A stretch of DNA of 64,000 nt from Devosia riboflavina (GTDB taxonomy: Bacteria; Pseudomonadota; Alphaproteobacteria; Rhizobiales; Devosiaceae): positions 1 through 64,000 of the forward strand of contig NZ_JQGC01000011.1 in assembly GCF_000743575.1 (NCBI RefSeq), read 5' to 3'. The notes beneath the pieces were generated by a model. That model was not told the DNA's origin and searched no databases. It saw only the letters and a list, made by a program, of their open reading frames with translations. This document shows, one piece after another, positions 8,150 through 16,474 of this stretch. Both the position numbers and the translations under genes were made by a program. Within the stretch, counting starts at the first letter, position 1. Every line of letters begins with the position of its first letter.

Positions 8150-9424
8150 ATGCGGGTTCTGGTCATCGGTTCTGGTGGGCGCGAGCATGCCCTCGCGTGG
8201 AAAATCGCCCAGTCGCCAAAGCTGACCAAGCTCTTCGTCATGCCCGGCAACGGCGGCACCGAAGCCATTGCCGAAAACCTACCGGTCGACATCACTGACC
8301 ACGCCGCTGTCATCGCAGCCGCCAAAGCGCAGAACATCGACTTCGTCGTCGTCGGCCCCGATGCGCAGGTCGTTGCCGGCCTCGGCGATGACGTCAGAGC
8401 TGCCGGCTTCACCTGCTTCTGCCCCTCCAAGGAAGCCGGCCAACTCGAAGGCTCGAAGAGTTTTACCAAAGCCCTCTGCGACGAATTCGATATCCCCACC
8501 GCCGGCTATGCCCGCTTCGAGGATGAAGCTTCGGCGCTCGGCTATATCTACACCCAGGGCGCGCCCATCGTGATCAAGGCCGATGGCCTTGCTGCCGGCA
8601 AGGGCGTCACCGTCGCCATGAGCGTCGAGGAAGCCGAAGAAGCAATCATCGACTGCTTCTCCGGTGCGTTTGGCGAATCCGGCGCCGCCGTCGTCATCGA
8701 AGAATTCATGGAAGGCGAGGAAGTCAGCCTTTTCGTCCTCTGCGATGGCGAAACCCTGCTTCCCCTCACCACCGCGCAAGACCACAAGCGGGCCTTCGAC
8801 GGCGATACCGGCCCCAATACCGGCGGCATGGGCGCCTATTCCCCCGCCCCGGTCATGACAAGCGAACAGTACGAATTCGCGATGCAGCACATCGTCGAGC
8901 CCACCGCTCGCGGTCTCGCTAAGCGCGGCACGCCCTATCAGGGCGTTCTCTATGCCGGCCTCATGCTCACCGACCAGGGCCCAAAGCTCGTCGAGTACAA
9001 TGCGCGCTTCGGCGATCCGGAAACGCAGGTGATGATGATGCGCATGGAAAGCGACCTGCTTCCTCTCCTCCACGCCACCGCCACTGGCACTCTCAAAGGT
9101 CACGATGTAATCTGGAAAGACGCCTATGCGTTGACAGTTATCATGGCGACCAAGGGCTATCCCGGCGACTATGGCAAAGGCAGCGAGATCAACGGCGCCG
9201 AAGGCCTCGATACGGATGATCTGACCGTGTTTCACGCCGGAACGAAGCGCGACGGGAGCCGTTTACTCGCCAATGGTGGGCGCGTGCTCAATGTCACGGC
9301 GCTTGGTAATTCGGTGAGAGAGGCACAGGACCGTGCTTATCGAGGCGTTGACGCAGTGGATTGGCCAGAAGGCTTCTCCCGAAGAGATATCGGCTGGCGT
9401 GAAATCGCCCGCGAGCGGACCTGA
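8150..9424 (+). CDS. purD: Phosphoribosylamine-glycine ligase
   Basis: A 424-residue ATP-grasp enzyme of purine synthesis. It condenses 5-phosphoribosylamine and glycine to GAR in the cytoplasm. The N-terminal MRVLVIGSGGREHALAWK motif is diagnostic. The ATP-grasp core is visible as VIKADGLAAGKGVTVA, EEFMEGEEVS and the LTTAQDHKRAFDGDTGPNTG cut of the substrate loop, followed by the Mg-binding EYNARFGDPETQ. ATG 8150 is chosen because it begins this motif and has GGAGG at 8139-8143 upstream; the frame itself is open from 8027 inside gshA. The next gene's reading frame is open through the purD end. Confidence 0.95.
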   Translation: MRVLVIGSGGREHALAWKIAQSPKLTKLFVMPGNGGTEAIAENLPVDITDHAAVIAAAKAQNIDFVVVGPDAQVVAGLGDDVRAAGFTCFCPSKEAGQLEGSKSFTKALCDEFDIPTAGYARFEDEASALGYIYTQGAPIVIKADGLAAGKGVTVAMSVEEAEEAIIDCFSGAFGESGAAVVIEEFMEGEEVSLFVLCDGETLLPLTTAQDHKRAFDGDTGPNTGGMGAYSPAPVMTSEQYEFAMQHIVEPTARGLAKRGTPYQGVLYAGLMLTDQGPKLVEYNARFGDPETQVMMMRMESDLLPLLHATATGTLKGHDVIWKDAYALTVIMATKGYPGDYGKGSEINGAEGLDTDDLTVFHAGTKRDGSRLLANGGRVLNVTALGNSVREAQDRAYRGVDAVDWPEGFSRRDIGWREIARERT

Positions 9425-9566
9425 ACCTTTCCTCAATCTTGCGGGCCTACACTCCCGGCGTACCGTCTTCGACGAGACGCCGCCGGAACGCAAGCTGACC
9501 CCGCTGCAAATGCGCGGCAAGGTGCTGGTCGACCGGTTGCGCTCCAAGGGAAGGGAGCGAAGCGGA

Positions 9567-10445
9567 ATGAGCATTGCATCTGGTCCCAGGATCGGCGTTG
9601 CCCTCGGCGGCGGGTCCGCCCGTGGCCTCACCCATATCCCCTATATCGAGGCGATGGACGAGCTTGGCATCAAGCCCTCCGTGATCTCCGGCACTTCAAT
9701 TGGTGCACTGATCGGCTCCGGCTGGGCGGCTGGCATGACCGGCAAGGAATTGCGCGAGCATTCCTTCGAGGTGCTCGGCACCCTGCGCACCATCGCCACC
9801 AAACTCTGGTCGACCCAGATCAAGGGCCTCGGCGGCCTGTTGCGCAACGGTATTTCCATGCAGCTCGACGCCATGCACATCGTCGATGCCTTCACCCCGC
9901 CGAGCTTCCCCAACAATTTCAGCGACCTGAAGATCCCGCTCTATGTGGTGGCGACCGATTTCCAGTCCTGGCATCAGGTCGTGTTCAATTCGGGGCCTCT
10001 CCGCCCGGCCATTGCTGGCTCCATCTCCATGCCGAGCATTTTCAAGCCGATCGTCCACAACAACCACATCCTCGTGGACGGTGCCGTGGTCAATCCGCTC
10101 CCCCTCGACCAGGCCGATATCGGCACCGACTTTCTCATCGGCATCGACGTCAATGGCGACCCCTCGGTCGGCATCAACAAGACCGATCACCGCCCGCTCG
10201 ATATCTGGTTCGGCTCGGCGCAGATCATGATGCACTCATTGATCGCGCATTCCATGGCCGCCTATCCCCCGGACATCTACATCCGGCCCCATGTCGCCAA
10301 TTTCGGCGCCATGGAATTCTGGCGGGTGCGCGAAATCATCACGCATGTGGAATCGGAAAAAGACCGCTTCAAGCACATCCTGACGCGCAAGATCGAAGAC
10401 TATATCCAGAACAAGGTCGAGCCGATCGCGAGCAATCCGCGCTAG
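9567..10445 (+). CDS. Patatin-like phospholipase
   Basis: A 292-residue patatin-fold serine lipid acyl hydrolase. It uses a Ser-Asp dyad: the nucleophile is Ser44 in GTSIG (42-46) and the acid is Asp171 in DGAVVN (171-176). The glycine-rich oxyanion loop GGGSARG is at 14-20. No signal peptide is seen, so it is probably cytoplasmic, acting on membrane phospholipids. ATG 9567 with AGGGAG (9551-9556) in front starts the domain. The same frame is open to ATG 9333, which would add 78 residues and overlap purD by 92 bases, so the longer form cannot be excluded. The 3' end overlaps the convergent acetyltransferase gene by 4 bases. Confidence 0.83.
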   Translation: MSIASGPRIGVALGGGSARGLTHIPYIEAMDELGIKPSVISGTSIGALIGSGWAAGMTGKELREHSFEVLGTLRTIATKLWSTQIKGLGGLLRNGISMQLDAMHIVDAFTPPSFPNNFSDLKIPLYVVATDFQSWHQVVFNSGPLRPAIAGSISMPSIFKPIVHNNHILVDGAVVNPLPLDQADIGTDFLIGIDVNGDPSVGINKTDHRPLDIWFGSAQIMMHSLIAHSMAAYPPDIYIRPHVANFGAMEFWRVREIITHVESEKDRFKHILTRKIEDYIQNKVEPIASNPR

Positions 10446-11122
10446 GGTTTTCTGGCGACCATGACATTGAGCCCGGTCCGCACGCGATATCCGAGCGACT
10501 CGTAAAGCCGCATCGCCCCCTGATTGGTCTCATAGCAGTGTAGGTACGGTTGCTCACCGCGCGCTTGAAGATCGGCCGTCACCCGCGTCGAAAGCACCCG
10601 CGCCAATCCCTTGCCTCGCTGATCGGGATGTACGCAGACCGCGCTCATTTCCGCCCAGCCGGGCTGACGCAACCGCTCGCCCGCCATGGCGACCAACCGC
10701 CCCTCTTCAAAAACGCCCCAGAACGTGCCCATGCGCATGGTGTTGCGCGCAAAGGGACCGGGCTTGGTGAGGGTTGCCAGCGCATGCGCTTCCTCGTCAT
10801 TGGCCTCAGTCAAAGGCACGAGGCGGTCGTCGGCATCAACTGAAAGATCCTCGGTACCTACCATCTGCACGACGCGCGCTTCGGAAACGATCTCCAACTC
10901 GGCCGGCACGACAATCGGCGCACTCCGCACCATCACGATCGCCTCGCCTGGCGCCACCAGATCCGCAAGGCTCCGCAAAGTCGCGGGATCGTTGTTCTCG
11001 ACTGCAGCAAAAGGACTGATCAACGGATCGTAGCGCCAGGCACCGCCGCCACCACGCGCAAAGTTCGCATGACTCGTGGTCAACGCAGCCAATATCGGCC
11101 GATCCAGAATGTGGTCCGTCAT
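10442..11122 (-). CDS. GNAT-family N-acetyltransferase
   Basis: A 226-residue acetyltransferase transferring an acetyl group from acetyl-CoA to an unknown amine. The C-terminal half is an FR47-like GNAT fold: SAVCVHPDQRGKGLARVLS contains the Q/RxxGxG/A pyrophosphate-binding motif A, followed by YLHCYETNQGAMRLYESLGYR, motif B. The N-terminal ~100 residues are a less conserved domain of the kind found in related two-domain acetyltransferases. It is cytoplasmic by appearance. It lies upstream of tadA on the same strand, 76 bases away in the reverse direction. Confidence 0.82.
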   Translation of the reverse strand: MTDHILDRPILAALTTSHANFARGGGGAWRYDPLISPFAAVENNDPATLRSLADLVAPGEAIVMVRSAPIVVPAELEIVSEARVVQMVGTEDLSVDADDRLVPLTEANDEEAHALATLTKPGPFARNTMRMGTFWGVFEEGRLVAMAGERLRQPGWAEMSAVCVHPDQRGKGLARVLSTRVTADLQARGEQPYLHCYETNQGAMRLYESLGYRVRTGLNVMVARKP

Positions 11123-11198
11123 GATCTATCCTTAACCGGTCAGCCGATCGATCCGAAATCCCGATCAGCCGCAAGCGCCTTCTATTATGCCAATCGGC

Positions 11199-11651
11199 CT
11201 AGCCCCGCAGCTTCTTGAAAAAATCCACCAGCATGGCCTCGGCGCGCGAAGCAGACACCCCGCCGATCACCTCGGGCTTGTGGTGGCAAGTCGGCTGCTC
11301 GAAGAGCCGCACGCCATTTTCGACGGCCCCGGCCTTGGTGTCCTCAGCCGCAAAATAGACCCGGCGTAGCCGGGCATGGGCAATGGCCCCAGCACACATG
11401 GCGCAGGGTTCCAGCGTCACATAGAGATCGCAGCCATCGAGCCGCCCGGTGCCCCGCACCCTCAGCGCCTCGCGAATGGCCAGCATTTCGGCATGCGCTG
11501 TCGGATCGCCCAGCGCCTGCATCTGGTTGCGCATGGCCGAGAGCACGCGATCGCCCTCCACCACCACCGCGCCCACGGGGGCCTCTCCAAGCGCCGCCGC
11601 TTCTTCGGCAAGGCGCAGCGCAAGGTCCATGGGGGCGAGGGATTGGGTCAT
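11199..11651 (-). CDS. tadA: tRNA-specific adenosine deaminase
   Basis: A 150-residue zinc deaminase that converts A34 to inosine in tRNA-Arg(ACG). The catalytic/zinc motif HAEMLAIRE (His and Glu) is present, followed by the PCAMCAGAI zinc cysteines with the expected spacing of about 30 residues. The C-terminal DFFKKLRG helix is usual. Length matches bacterial TadA. Being a member of the cytidine-deaminase superfamily, guanine deaminase is an alternative, but the PCAMCAGAIAHARL block favours TadA. Confidence 0.92.
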   Translation of the reverse strand: MTQSLAPMDLALRLAEEAAALGEAPVGAVVVEGDRVLSAMRNQMQALGDPTAHAEMLAIREALRVRGTGRLDGCDLYVTLEPCAMCAGAIAHARLRRVYFAAEDTKAGAVENGVRLFEQPTCHHKPEVIGGVSASRAEAMLVDFFKKLRG

Positions 11652-11697
11652 GCGCCGGATTTAGCGCGTGGCGTCGCGCGCGGCAAGAAAGCCGCGC

Positions 11698-12366
11698 TCA
11701 TCGCTTTGGCGCAATACCGTCGAGCAGGAAATCGAGACCCCGACGAAAAGTGCCGTCCCAGTCGTCATCGAGCAGCAGGCGCGAGCGCCCGAGGAAGGGA
11801 TAAAGCGACCCCAGTTCCGCCAGCCGCTCCTGCGAAACAGCACGGTCCGCGTCCGAAGGGCCAAAGCTCGCCCGCGTCACCGTCGCGCCCATCACATAGT
11901 TCCATAGCGACCAGATGGCGGCATTGACGTCGGCCTCCGCCACGCCGCCCGCCGAGAGACATGTACTCAAGCGTTCGAGACGAACGAGAATATTGGGACC
12001 AAGCACCCGCCGCGGCAGCAGCAGGGCCGACCAGGGATGGCGCAACATGGTGGCGCGCCAGTCATCGAGCACATGCACGATATCGCCACGCCAATCCTGC
12101 AAAGATGTGGGGGCGCTATATTCGAGCACGGTATCGAGCGCCAGATCGAACACCGCTTCCTTGTTCTCTACGTGCCAGTAAAGGCTCATCACCCCCGAGC
12201 CCATGGCCTCGGCCAGCCCCCGCATGGTCAGCCCATCGAGCCCTTTGGCATCGAGCATATTGACAGCCGTCGCCGCAATCCGCTCGCGCGTCAACGTCGG
12301 CTCATTCGGCTGCGCATCCTGCCCCTGCGGGCGCCTGCCGCGCTGACCACCTGCCTTGTCTGCCAT
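11698..12366 (-). CDS. TetR-family transcriptional regulator
   Basis: A 222-residue one-component regulator. The N-terminal helix-turn-helix is LTRERIAATAVNMLD...GLTMRGLAEAMGSGVMSLYWHVENKEAVF, with the YWHV recognition-helix ending typical of the TetR/AcrR TetR_C_1 type; the C-terminal ~150 residues would form the ligand pocket and dimer interface. The frame is open to 12486, but ATG 12366 is preceded by GAGG and starts a normal N-terminus. It diverges from an exported RidA-family gene, and a double palindrome at 12427-12472 lies between them, so it probably controls itself and that neighbour. The ligand is unknown. Confidence 0.85.
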   Translation of the reverse strand: MADKAGGQRGRRPQGQDAQPNEPTLTRERIAATAVNMLDAKGLDGLTMRGLAEAMGSGVMSLYWHVENKEAVFDLALDTVLEYSAPTSLQDWRGDIVHVLDDWRATMLRHPWSALLLPRRVLGPNILVRLERLSTCLSAGGVAEADVNAAIWSLWNYVMGATVTRASFGPSDADRAVSQERLAELGSLYPFLGRSRLLLDDDWDGTFRRGLDFLLDGIAPKR

Positions 12367-12426
12367 CCCGTCCTCACTAGCGTTCAAGTTTGACCGCCGG
12401 AACCCCGTCTGTCCATCCCGGCAATT

Positions 12427-12472
12427 GACTCGTACAACGTACGATGCGATGAATTCGTACGTCGTACGAGTC
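12427..12472. promoter_or_regulatory. Double TetR-type operator
   Basis: Two copies of TCGTAC-N3-GTACGA, at 12430-12444 (centre AAC) and 12455-12469 (centre GTC), are spaced 25 bp centre to centre. The whole block is itself an inverted repeat of 18-bp arms (12427-12444 and 12455-12472) with one mismatch and a 10-base spacer. The position upstream of a tetR-type gene and its divergent neighbour makes it the likely binding site of that regulator. TTGACT at 12425-12430 may be a -35 box overlapping the left site. Confidence 0.7.
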
Positions 12473-12551
12473 TTGCCTAGAGACATCTGCAGTAAAGTTC
12501 AATCGTGTCGGAAACCGGCGACGCCGCGATCCGCCAAACGACGAGAGCACC

Positions 12552-13034
12552 ATGCCAAACGCCATCACGCGTCTCATCACTGGAGGAACCATCATCATGA
12601 CCGCAGCATTCGCAGCGCCAGCCAATGCAGCCGAGAACAAGCTGACCATCGTCAACCCGCCCAATCTCGGCGACCCCGCGCCCAATGGCTACAGCACGGC
12701 CGTGATCGTGCCGCCCAATGCCCGCATCGCCTACATTTCCGGCCTGGGCGGTCAGGACAGCACCGGCGGCCTCTCGCCCGATTTCGCCACCCAGGTGAAA
12801 CAGGCCTATGCCAATCTCGGCACCGCGCTTGAAGGGATCGGCGCCCGCCCCGATCAGGTCGCCAAACTCACCGTCTATGTTGTCGATCACGACATGTCCA
12901 AGCTCGGCGTTCTAACCCAGAACGTTGTCGAAATGTTCGGCGCCAACCTGCCGGCGCAGACCCTGGTGCCTGTACCGAAGCTCGCCATCGACCCCATGCT
13001 GTTCGAGGTCGAAGCCGTGGTCGTCCTCGACTAG
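12552..13034 (+). CDS. Exported RidA/YjgF-family protein
   Basis: A 160-residue protein. Residues 1-26 form a signal peptide (hydrophobic TRLITGGTIIMTAAFAAPANA-like run ending in an Ala-x-Ala site), so it is probably periplasmic. The mature part is a RidA/YjgF domain: ISGLGGQDSTGG, then TQVKQAYANLGTALEGIGARPDQVAKLTVYVVD. Cytoplasmic RidA hydrolyses reactive enamines/imines using a conserved Arg late in the domain; the usual R in the IEV(E)AVA motif region is not obvious here (FEVEAVVVLD), so the activity is uncertain. It is divergent from the TetR gene and shares the double operator. Confidence 0.75.
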   Translation: MPNAITRLITGGTIIMTAAFAAPANAAENKLTIVNPPNLGDPAPNGYSTAVIVPPNARIAYISGLGGQDSTGGLSPDFATQVKQAYANLGTALEGIGARPDQVAKLTVYVVDHDMSKLGVLTQNVVEMFGANLPAQTLVPVPKLAIDPMLFEVEAVVVLD

Positions 13035-13115
13035 GTCGAGCAGTCTGGGCACAAATGCCATTCCGGGTCGGAAAGCGGCGCGCCCTCCCCTATATTGTGG
13101 GCAAGGAGAATCGCC

Positions 13116-14927
13116 TTGCCCATTCGCCAGCTACCCGAAGACCTGATCAACCGCATCGCCGCCGGCGAAGTGGTCGAGCGCCCCGCCAGCGTCGTCAAGG
13201 AACTGGTCGAAAATTCCATCGACGCCGGCGCGCGCCGCATCACCATCGCTACGGCCAATGGCGGCATGGATCTCATTCGCATCACCGATGACGGCCACGG
13301 CATGGACCGGGACGATCTGATGCTCTCGGTCGAGCGCCACGCCACCTCAAAGCTCAGCGAAGACGATCTCGACGATATCCGCACCCTCGGCTTTCGCGGC
13401 GAAGCTCTCGCTTCCATCGGCTCGGTCTCGCGCCTCTCGGTCGCCTCGCGACCCGCCGATGCCGAAACCGGCCTCGCCGTCGTCGTCGACAATGGCCGCC
13501 GTACCGGCCCCGTGCCGCAGGCGATGAACCGCGGCACCGTGATCGAGATGCGCGATCTCTTCGCGCAGGTCCCCGCCCGCCGCAAATTCCTAAAGAGCGC
13601 CCGCTCGGAAACAGCCGCGATCACGGATGTGGTCAAGCGCCTCGCCATGGCCAACCCGGAAATCCACTTCATCCTCGAAGGCTCGGACCGGATGATGTCG
13701 AACTGGCCGGCAATCACCGGCGAAGGCGCGCTCGCTGCCCGCCTCGGCCAGGTCATGGGCGCCGATTTCGTCGAAAACTCAGTCCCCCTCGCCATGGCGC
13801 GCCACGGCGTCGTCGTCGCGGGCATGGCTGGCCTCCCCACCTATACCCGCGCCAATTCCCTCAGCCAGTTCTACTTCGTCAACGGCCGCTCGGTGCGCGA
13901 CAAGGTGCTGGTCGGTGCCATCCGCGCCGCTTATGCGGACTATGTCTTCCGCGATCGTTTCCCCGTCGTCGCCCTCTATATCGCCATCGATCCCGCCGAG
14001 GTCGACGTCAACGTCCACCCGGCCAAGGCCGAACTGCGCTTCCAGGATCAGGGCGCCATTCGCGGTGCCGTCATCCGCGCCATCGGCGTCGCCCTCGCCG
14101 CTGCCGGCTTCAAGGCCTCTAACAGCGTCGCCGAAGACATTCTCGGCGCCTTCACCGCCCCCGAAATGGCCCCAGCGCCAGAGCCGATCGGCTATACGCC
14201 CGCCTTGGCCCCGCCGCGCTCGATAAGCTACGGCTACGCGCCAAGCACAGCCCCGCTCAATCTCGACCGCTCTCCCGGCCGTTTCAGTGGCTTCACCGAG
14301 CCCAGCGCCCGCGTCGAAGTTCTGGAAACGCCCGAGATCGTCGACTATCCCCTCGGCACCGCCCGCGCCCAGATGTTCGACAACTACATCATCGCCCAGA
14401 GCGACAAGGGCCTGCTGCTGGTCGATCAGCACGCTGCCCATGAGCGTCTGGTCTACGAGCGCTTCAAGGCCCAGCTCGCCTCCGGCCCGGTCGCGAGCCA
14501 AGCCCAGCTCATCCCGATCATTGTCGAGCTGCCCGAGGAAGACTGCACCCTCCTTGAAGAGGCGGCGCCGGAACTCGAAAAATTCGGTCTCTATCTCGAC
14601 CGCTTCGGCCCCCGCGCCGTCGCCGTGCGCGAAACCCCCGCAATCCTTGGCAATAGCGACGTCCACGGCCTCGTCCGCGATCTCGCCGATGGGCTCGCCG
14701 AATGGGAAAGTGCCGCCGCGCTGACCGACCGCATGGAGGCCATTATCGGCCGCATGGCCTGCCACGGCTCCGTCCGCTCCGGAAGGCGCCTGCGCGTCGA
14801 CGAAATGAACGCCCTCCTCCGCGACATGGAATCGACCCCCCATTCCGGCCAGTGCATCCACGGCCGCCCCACCTATGTGGAATTGAAAAAGGGCGACATC
14901 GAGCGTCTTTTCGGGAGAAGCCGATGA
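13116..14927 (+). CDS. mutL: DNA mismatch repair protein MutL (endonuclease type)
   Basis: A 603-residue MutL that links MutS mismatch recognition to strand incision. The GHKL ATPase motifs are visible: NRIAAGEVVERP, DDGHGM and GFRGEALASI near the N-terminus. The C-terminal domain carries the endonuclease motif DQHA(x)2E(x)4E starting at Asp437, together with ACHGSVRSG and QCIHGRPT, so this MutL should nick DNA itself, as expected in bacteria lacking MutH. The start is TTG 13116, which has AAGGAG at 13103-13108; the TTG at 13095 has no such signal. The stop overlaps the next start (ATGA). Confidence 0.94.
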   Translation: MPIRQLPEDLINRIAAGEVVERPASVVKELVENSIDAGARRITIATANGGMDLIRITDDGHGMDRDDLMLSVERHATSKLSEDDLDDIRTLGFRGEALASIGSVSRLSVASRPADAETGLAVVVDNGRRTGPVPQAMNRGTVIEMRDLFAQVPARRKFLKSARSETAAITDVVKRLAMANPEIHFILEGSDRMMSNWPAITGEGALAARLGQVMGADFVENSVPLAMARHGVVVAGMAGLPTYTRANSLSQFYFVNGRSVRDKVLVGAIRAAYADYVFRDRFPVVALYIAIDPAEVDVNVHPAKAELRFQDQGAIRGAVIRAIGVALAAAGFKASNSVAEDILGAFTAPEMAPAPEPIGYTPALAPPRSISYGYAPSTAPLNLDRSPGRFSGFTEPSARVEVLETPEIVDYPLGTARAQMFDNYIIAQSDKGLLLVDQHAAHERLVYERFKAQLASGPVASQAQLIPIIVELPEEDCTLLEEAAPELEKFGLYLDRFGPRAVAVRETPAILGNSDVHGLVRDLADGLAEWESAAALTDRMEAIIGRMACHGSVRSGRRLRVDEMNALLRDMESTPHSGQCIHGRPTYVELKKGDIERLFGRSR

Positions 14928-16465
14928 CCTCCGGCATCCACCACGTCACCCTCATCACCGGCGACGTGCAGGCCAATGTCGATTTCTATGTCGGCTTCCT
15001 CGGCCTGCGCCTCGTCAAGCGCACCGGCGGCTATGAAGACGCGCGCCAGCTTCATCTCTTCTATGGCGACTACGCCGCCAGCCCCGGCTCGCTCATCACC
15101 TTCCTCGTCTGGCAAGGCGGCTCATCGGGCCAGGCCGGCGCCGGCCAGGTCAGCGAACTCTCGCTCGCCATTCCCCAGGGCTCGATCGGCTACTGGCTCG
15201 AACGCGCCCTGACCCATCAGGTCAAGGTCGAGGGTACCGCCCAAGAATTCGGCGAAACCGTCCTCCGCCTCCGCGATCCCGATGGCGTGGTCCTGAAACT
15301 CGTCAGCGCCAACCTGCCCGCGCTGACCATGCCCGAAACCGACATTCCCGCTGAACACGCCATCCGGCGCATTCGCGGCGTTACCCTGCTCTCGGAAGTG
15401 CAGGAAGAAACCACCGCCTTCCTCACCCGCAATTTCGGCTTCCGCGCTGGCCCCGTCGAAGGCCCAATCCAGCGCCTCGTTTCCGACGTCGGCGACGTCC
15501 TCGACATCCGCGATGCCGCCGGCTTCTGGCCCGGCGTGCCCGGCACGGGCACGGCCGACCACGTCGCCGTCCGTGCCGCAAATGAAGCCGAGGTGGAAGC
15601 CGTCGAGCGCGAATTGCGAAAACTCAATTCGAGCCTGACCAATCTCCACGACCGCCAATATTTCACCTCGCTCTATGTGCGCGAACCCGGCAATGTTCTT
15701 ATCGAGATGGCGAGCGACGGCCCCGGTTTCACCCTCGACGAGGCGGTGGAAAAGCTCGGCCACACCCTGTTCATGCCGCCCGATACGCCCGATCCCAAGG
15801 CCGTCAAGGTCATGCTGCCCCAGTTTGGCCTCCCCGGCGAAGAGCGCGTCGTCTATCGCGACCTCATCTACAAGCACCGCTTCTTCACGCCCGAAAGCCC
15901 CGACGGCACGACCATCGCCCTCCTCCACGGCACCGGCGGCAATGAAACCGACCTGATGCCGCTGGCCCACCGCGCCGCGCCAAACGCGACGCTCCTCGGC
16001 ATGCGCGGCCGCAGCACCGAGAGCGGTGTGCAGCGCTGGTTCCGCAGTTTTGGCCCTTCGATCTTCGACCAAAAGGATATCCGCTTCGAATCCGGCGCCC
16101 TCGAAGCCTTCTTCGGCGAGATCGGCACCGCCTATCGCCCGGACCCGGAAAAGCTCGTCGCCCTCGGCTATTCCAACGGCGCCAATCTCCTCGCCGCCGC
16201 CATGCTCCTGCATCCCGGCTTCGTCCGCCGTGCCGTCCTGCTGCGCCCTGCCATGGTGCTCGACGAAGTGCCGCAAACCGACCTTTCCGGCACCAGCGTC
16301 CTCATCCTCCTGGGCGAAACCGACGCCTTCCGCAAGCAAGGCGAGGTTCTGGCCGACGCCCTCCGCAGCCGCGGCGCCGAGGTTTCGGTTGAAGTGCTCA
16401 ATGCCGGTCACGGCCTCGGAGAAGGCGATGCGCCGACCATAGCTGCGTGGCTGGCCAGCGCATAG
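14924..16465 (+). CDS. Fusion of VOC ring-cleaving dioxygenase (MhqO-like) and alpha/beta-hydrolase (MhqD-like)
   Basis: A 513-residue two-part protein. Residues 1-320 are two VOC modules like MhqO extradiol dioxygenases; the metal ligands are probably His7, His213 and Glu261 (2-His-1-carboxylate), which bind Fe(II) for ring cleavage of hydroquinone or catechol-like substrates. Residues 325-513 are a phospholipase/carboxylesterase-type alpha/beta hydrolase: HGTGGNETD oxyanion loop, nucleophile Ser417 in GYSNG, Asp467 and His496. In Bacillus the two activities are encoded by separate quinone-stress genes, mhqO and mhqD. It is cytoplasmic and translationally coupled to mutL by a 4-base overlap. 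The next gene, also an esterase, is convergent. Confidence 0.82.
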   Translation: MTSGIHHVTLITGDVQANVDFYVGFLGLRLVKRTGGYEDARQLHLFYGDYAASPGSLITFLVWQGGSSGQAGAGQVSELSLAIPQGSIGYWLERALTHQVKVEGTAQEFGETVLRLRDPDGVVLKLVSANLPALTMPETDIPAEHAIRRIRGVTLLSEVQEETTAFLTRNFGFRAGPVEGPIQRLVSDVGDVLDIRDAAGFWPGVPGTGTADHVAVRAANEAEVEAVERELRKLNSSLTNLHDRQYFTSLYVREPGNVLIEMASDGPGFTLDEAVEKLGHTLFMPPDTPDPKAVKVMLPQFGLPGEERVVYRDLIYKHRFFTPESPDGTTIALLHGTGGNETDLMPLAHRAAPNATLLGMRGRSTESGVQRWFRSFGPSIFDQKDIRFESGALEAFFGEIGTAYRPDPEKLVALGYSNGANLLAAAMLLHPGFVRRAVLLRPAMVLDEVPQTDLSGTSVLILLGETDAFRKQGEVLADALRSRGAEVSVEVLNAGHGLGEGDAPTIAAWLASA

Positions 16466-16474
16466 GTCAAAAGG

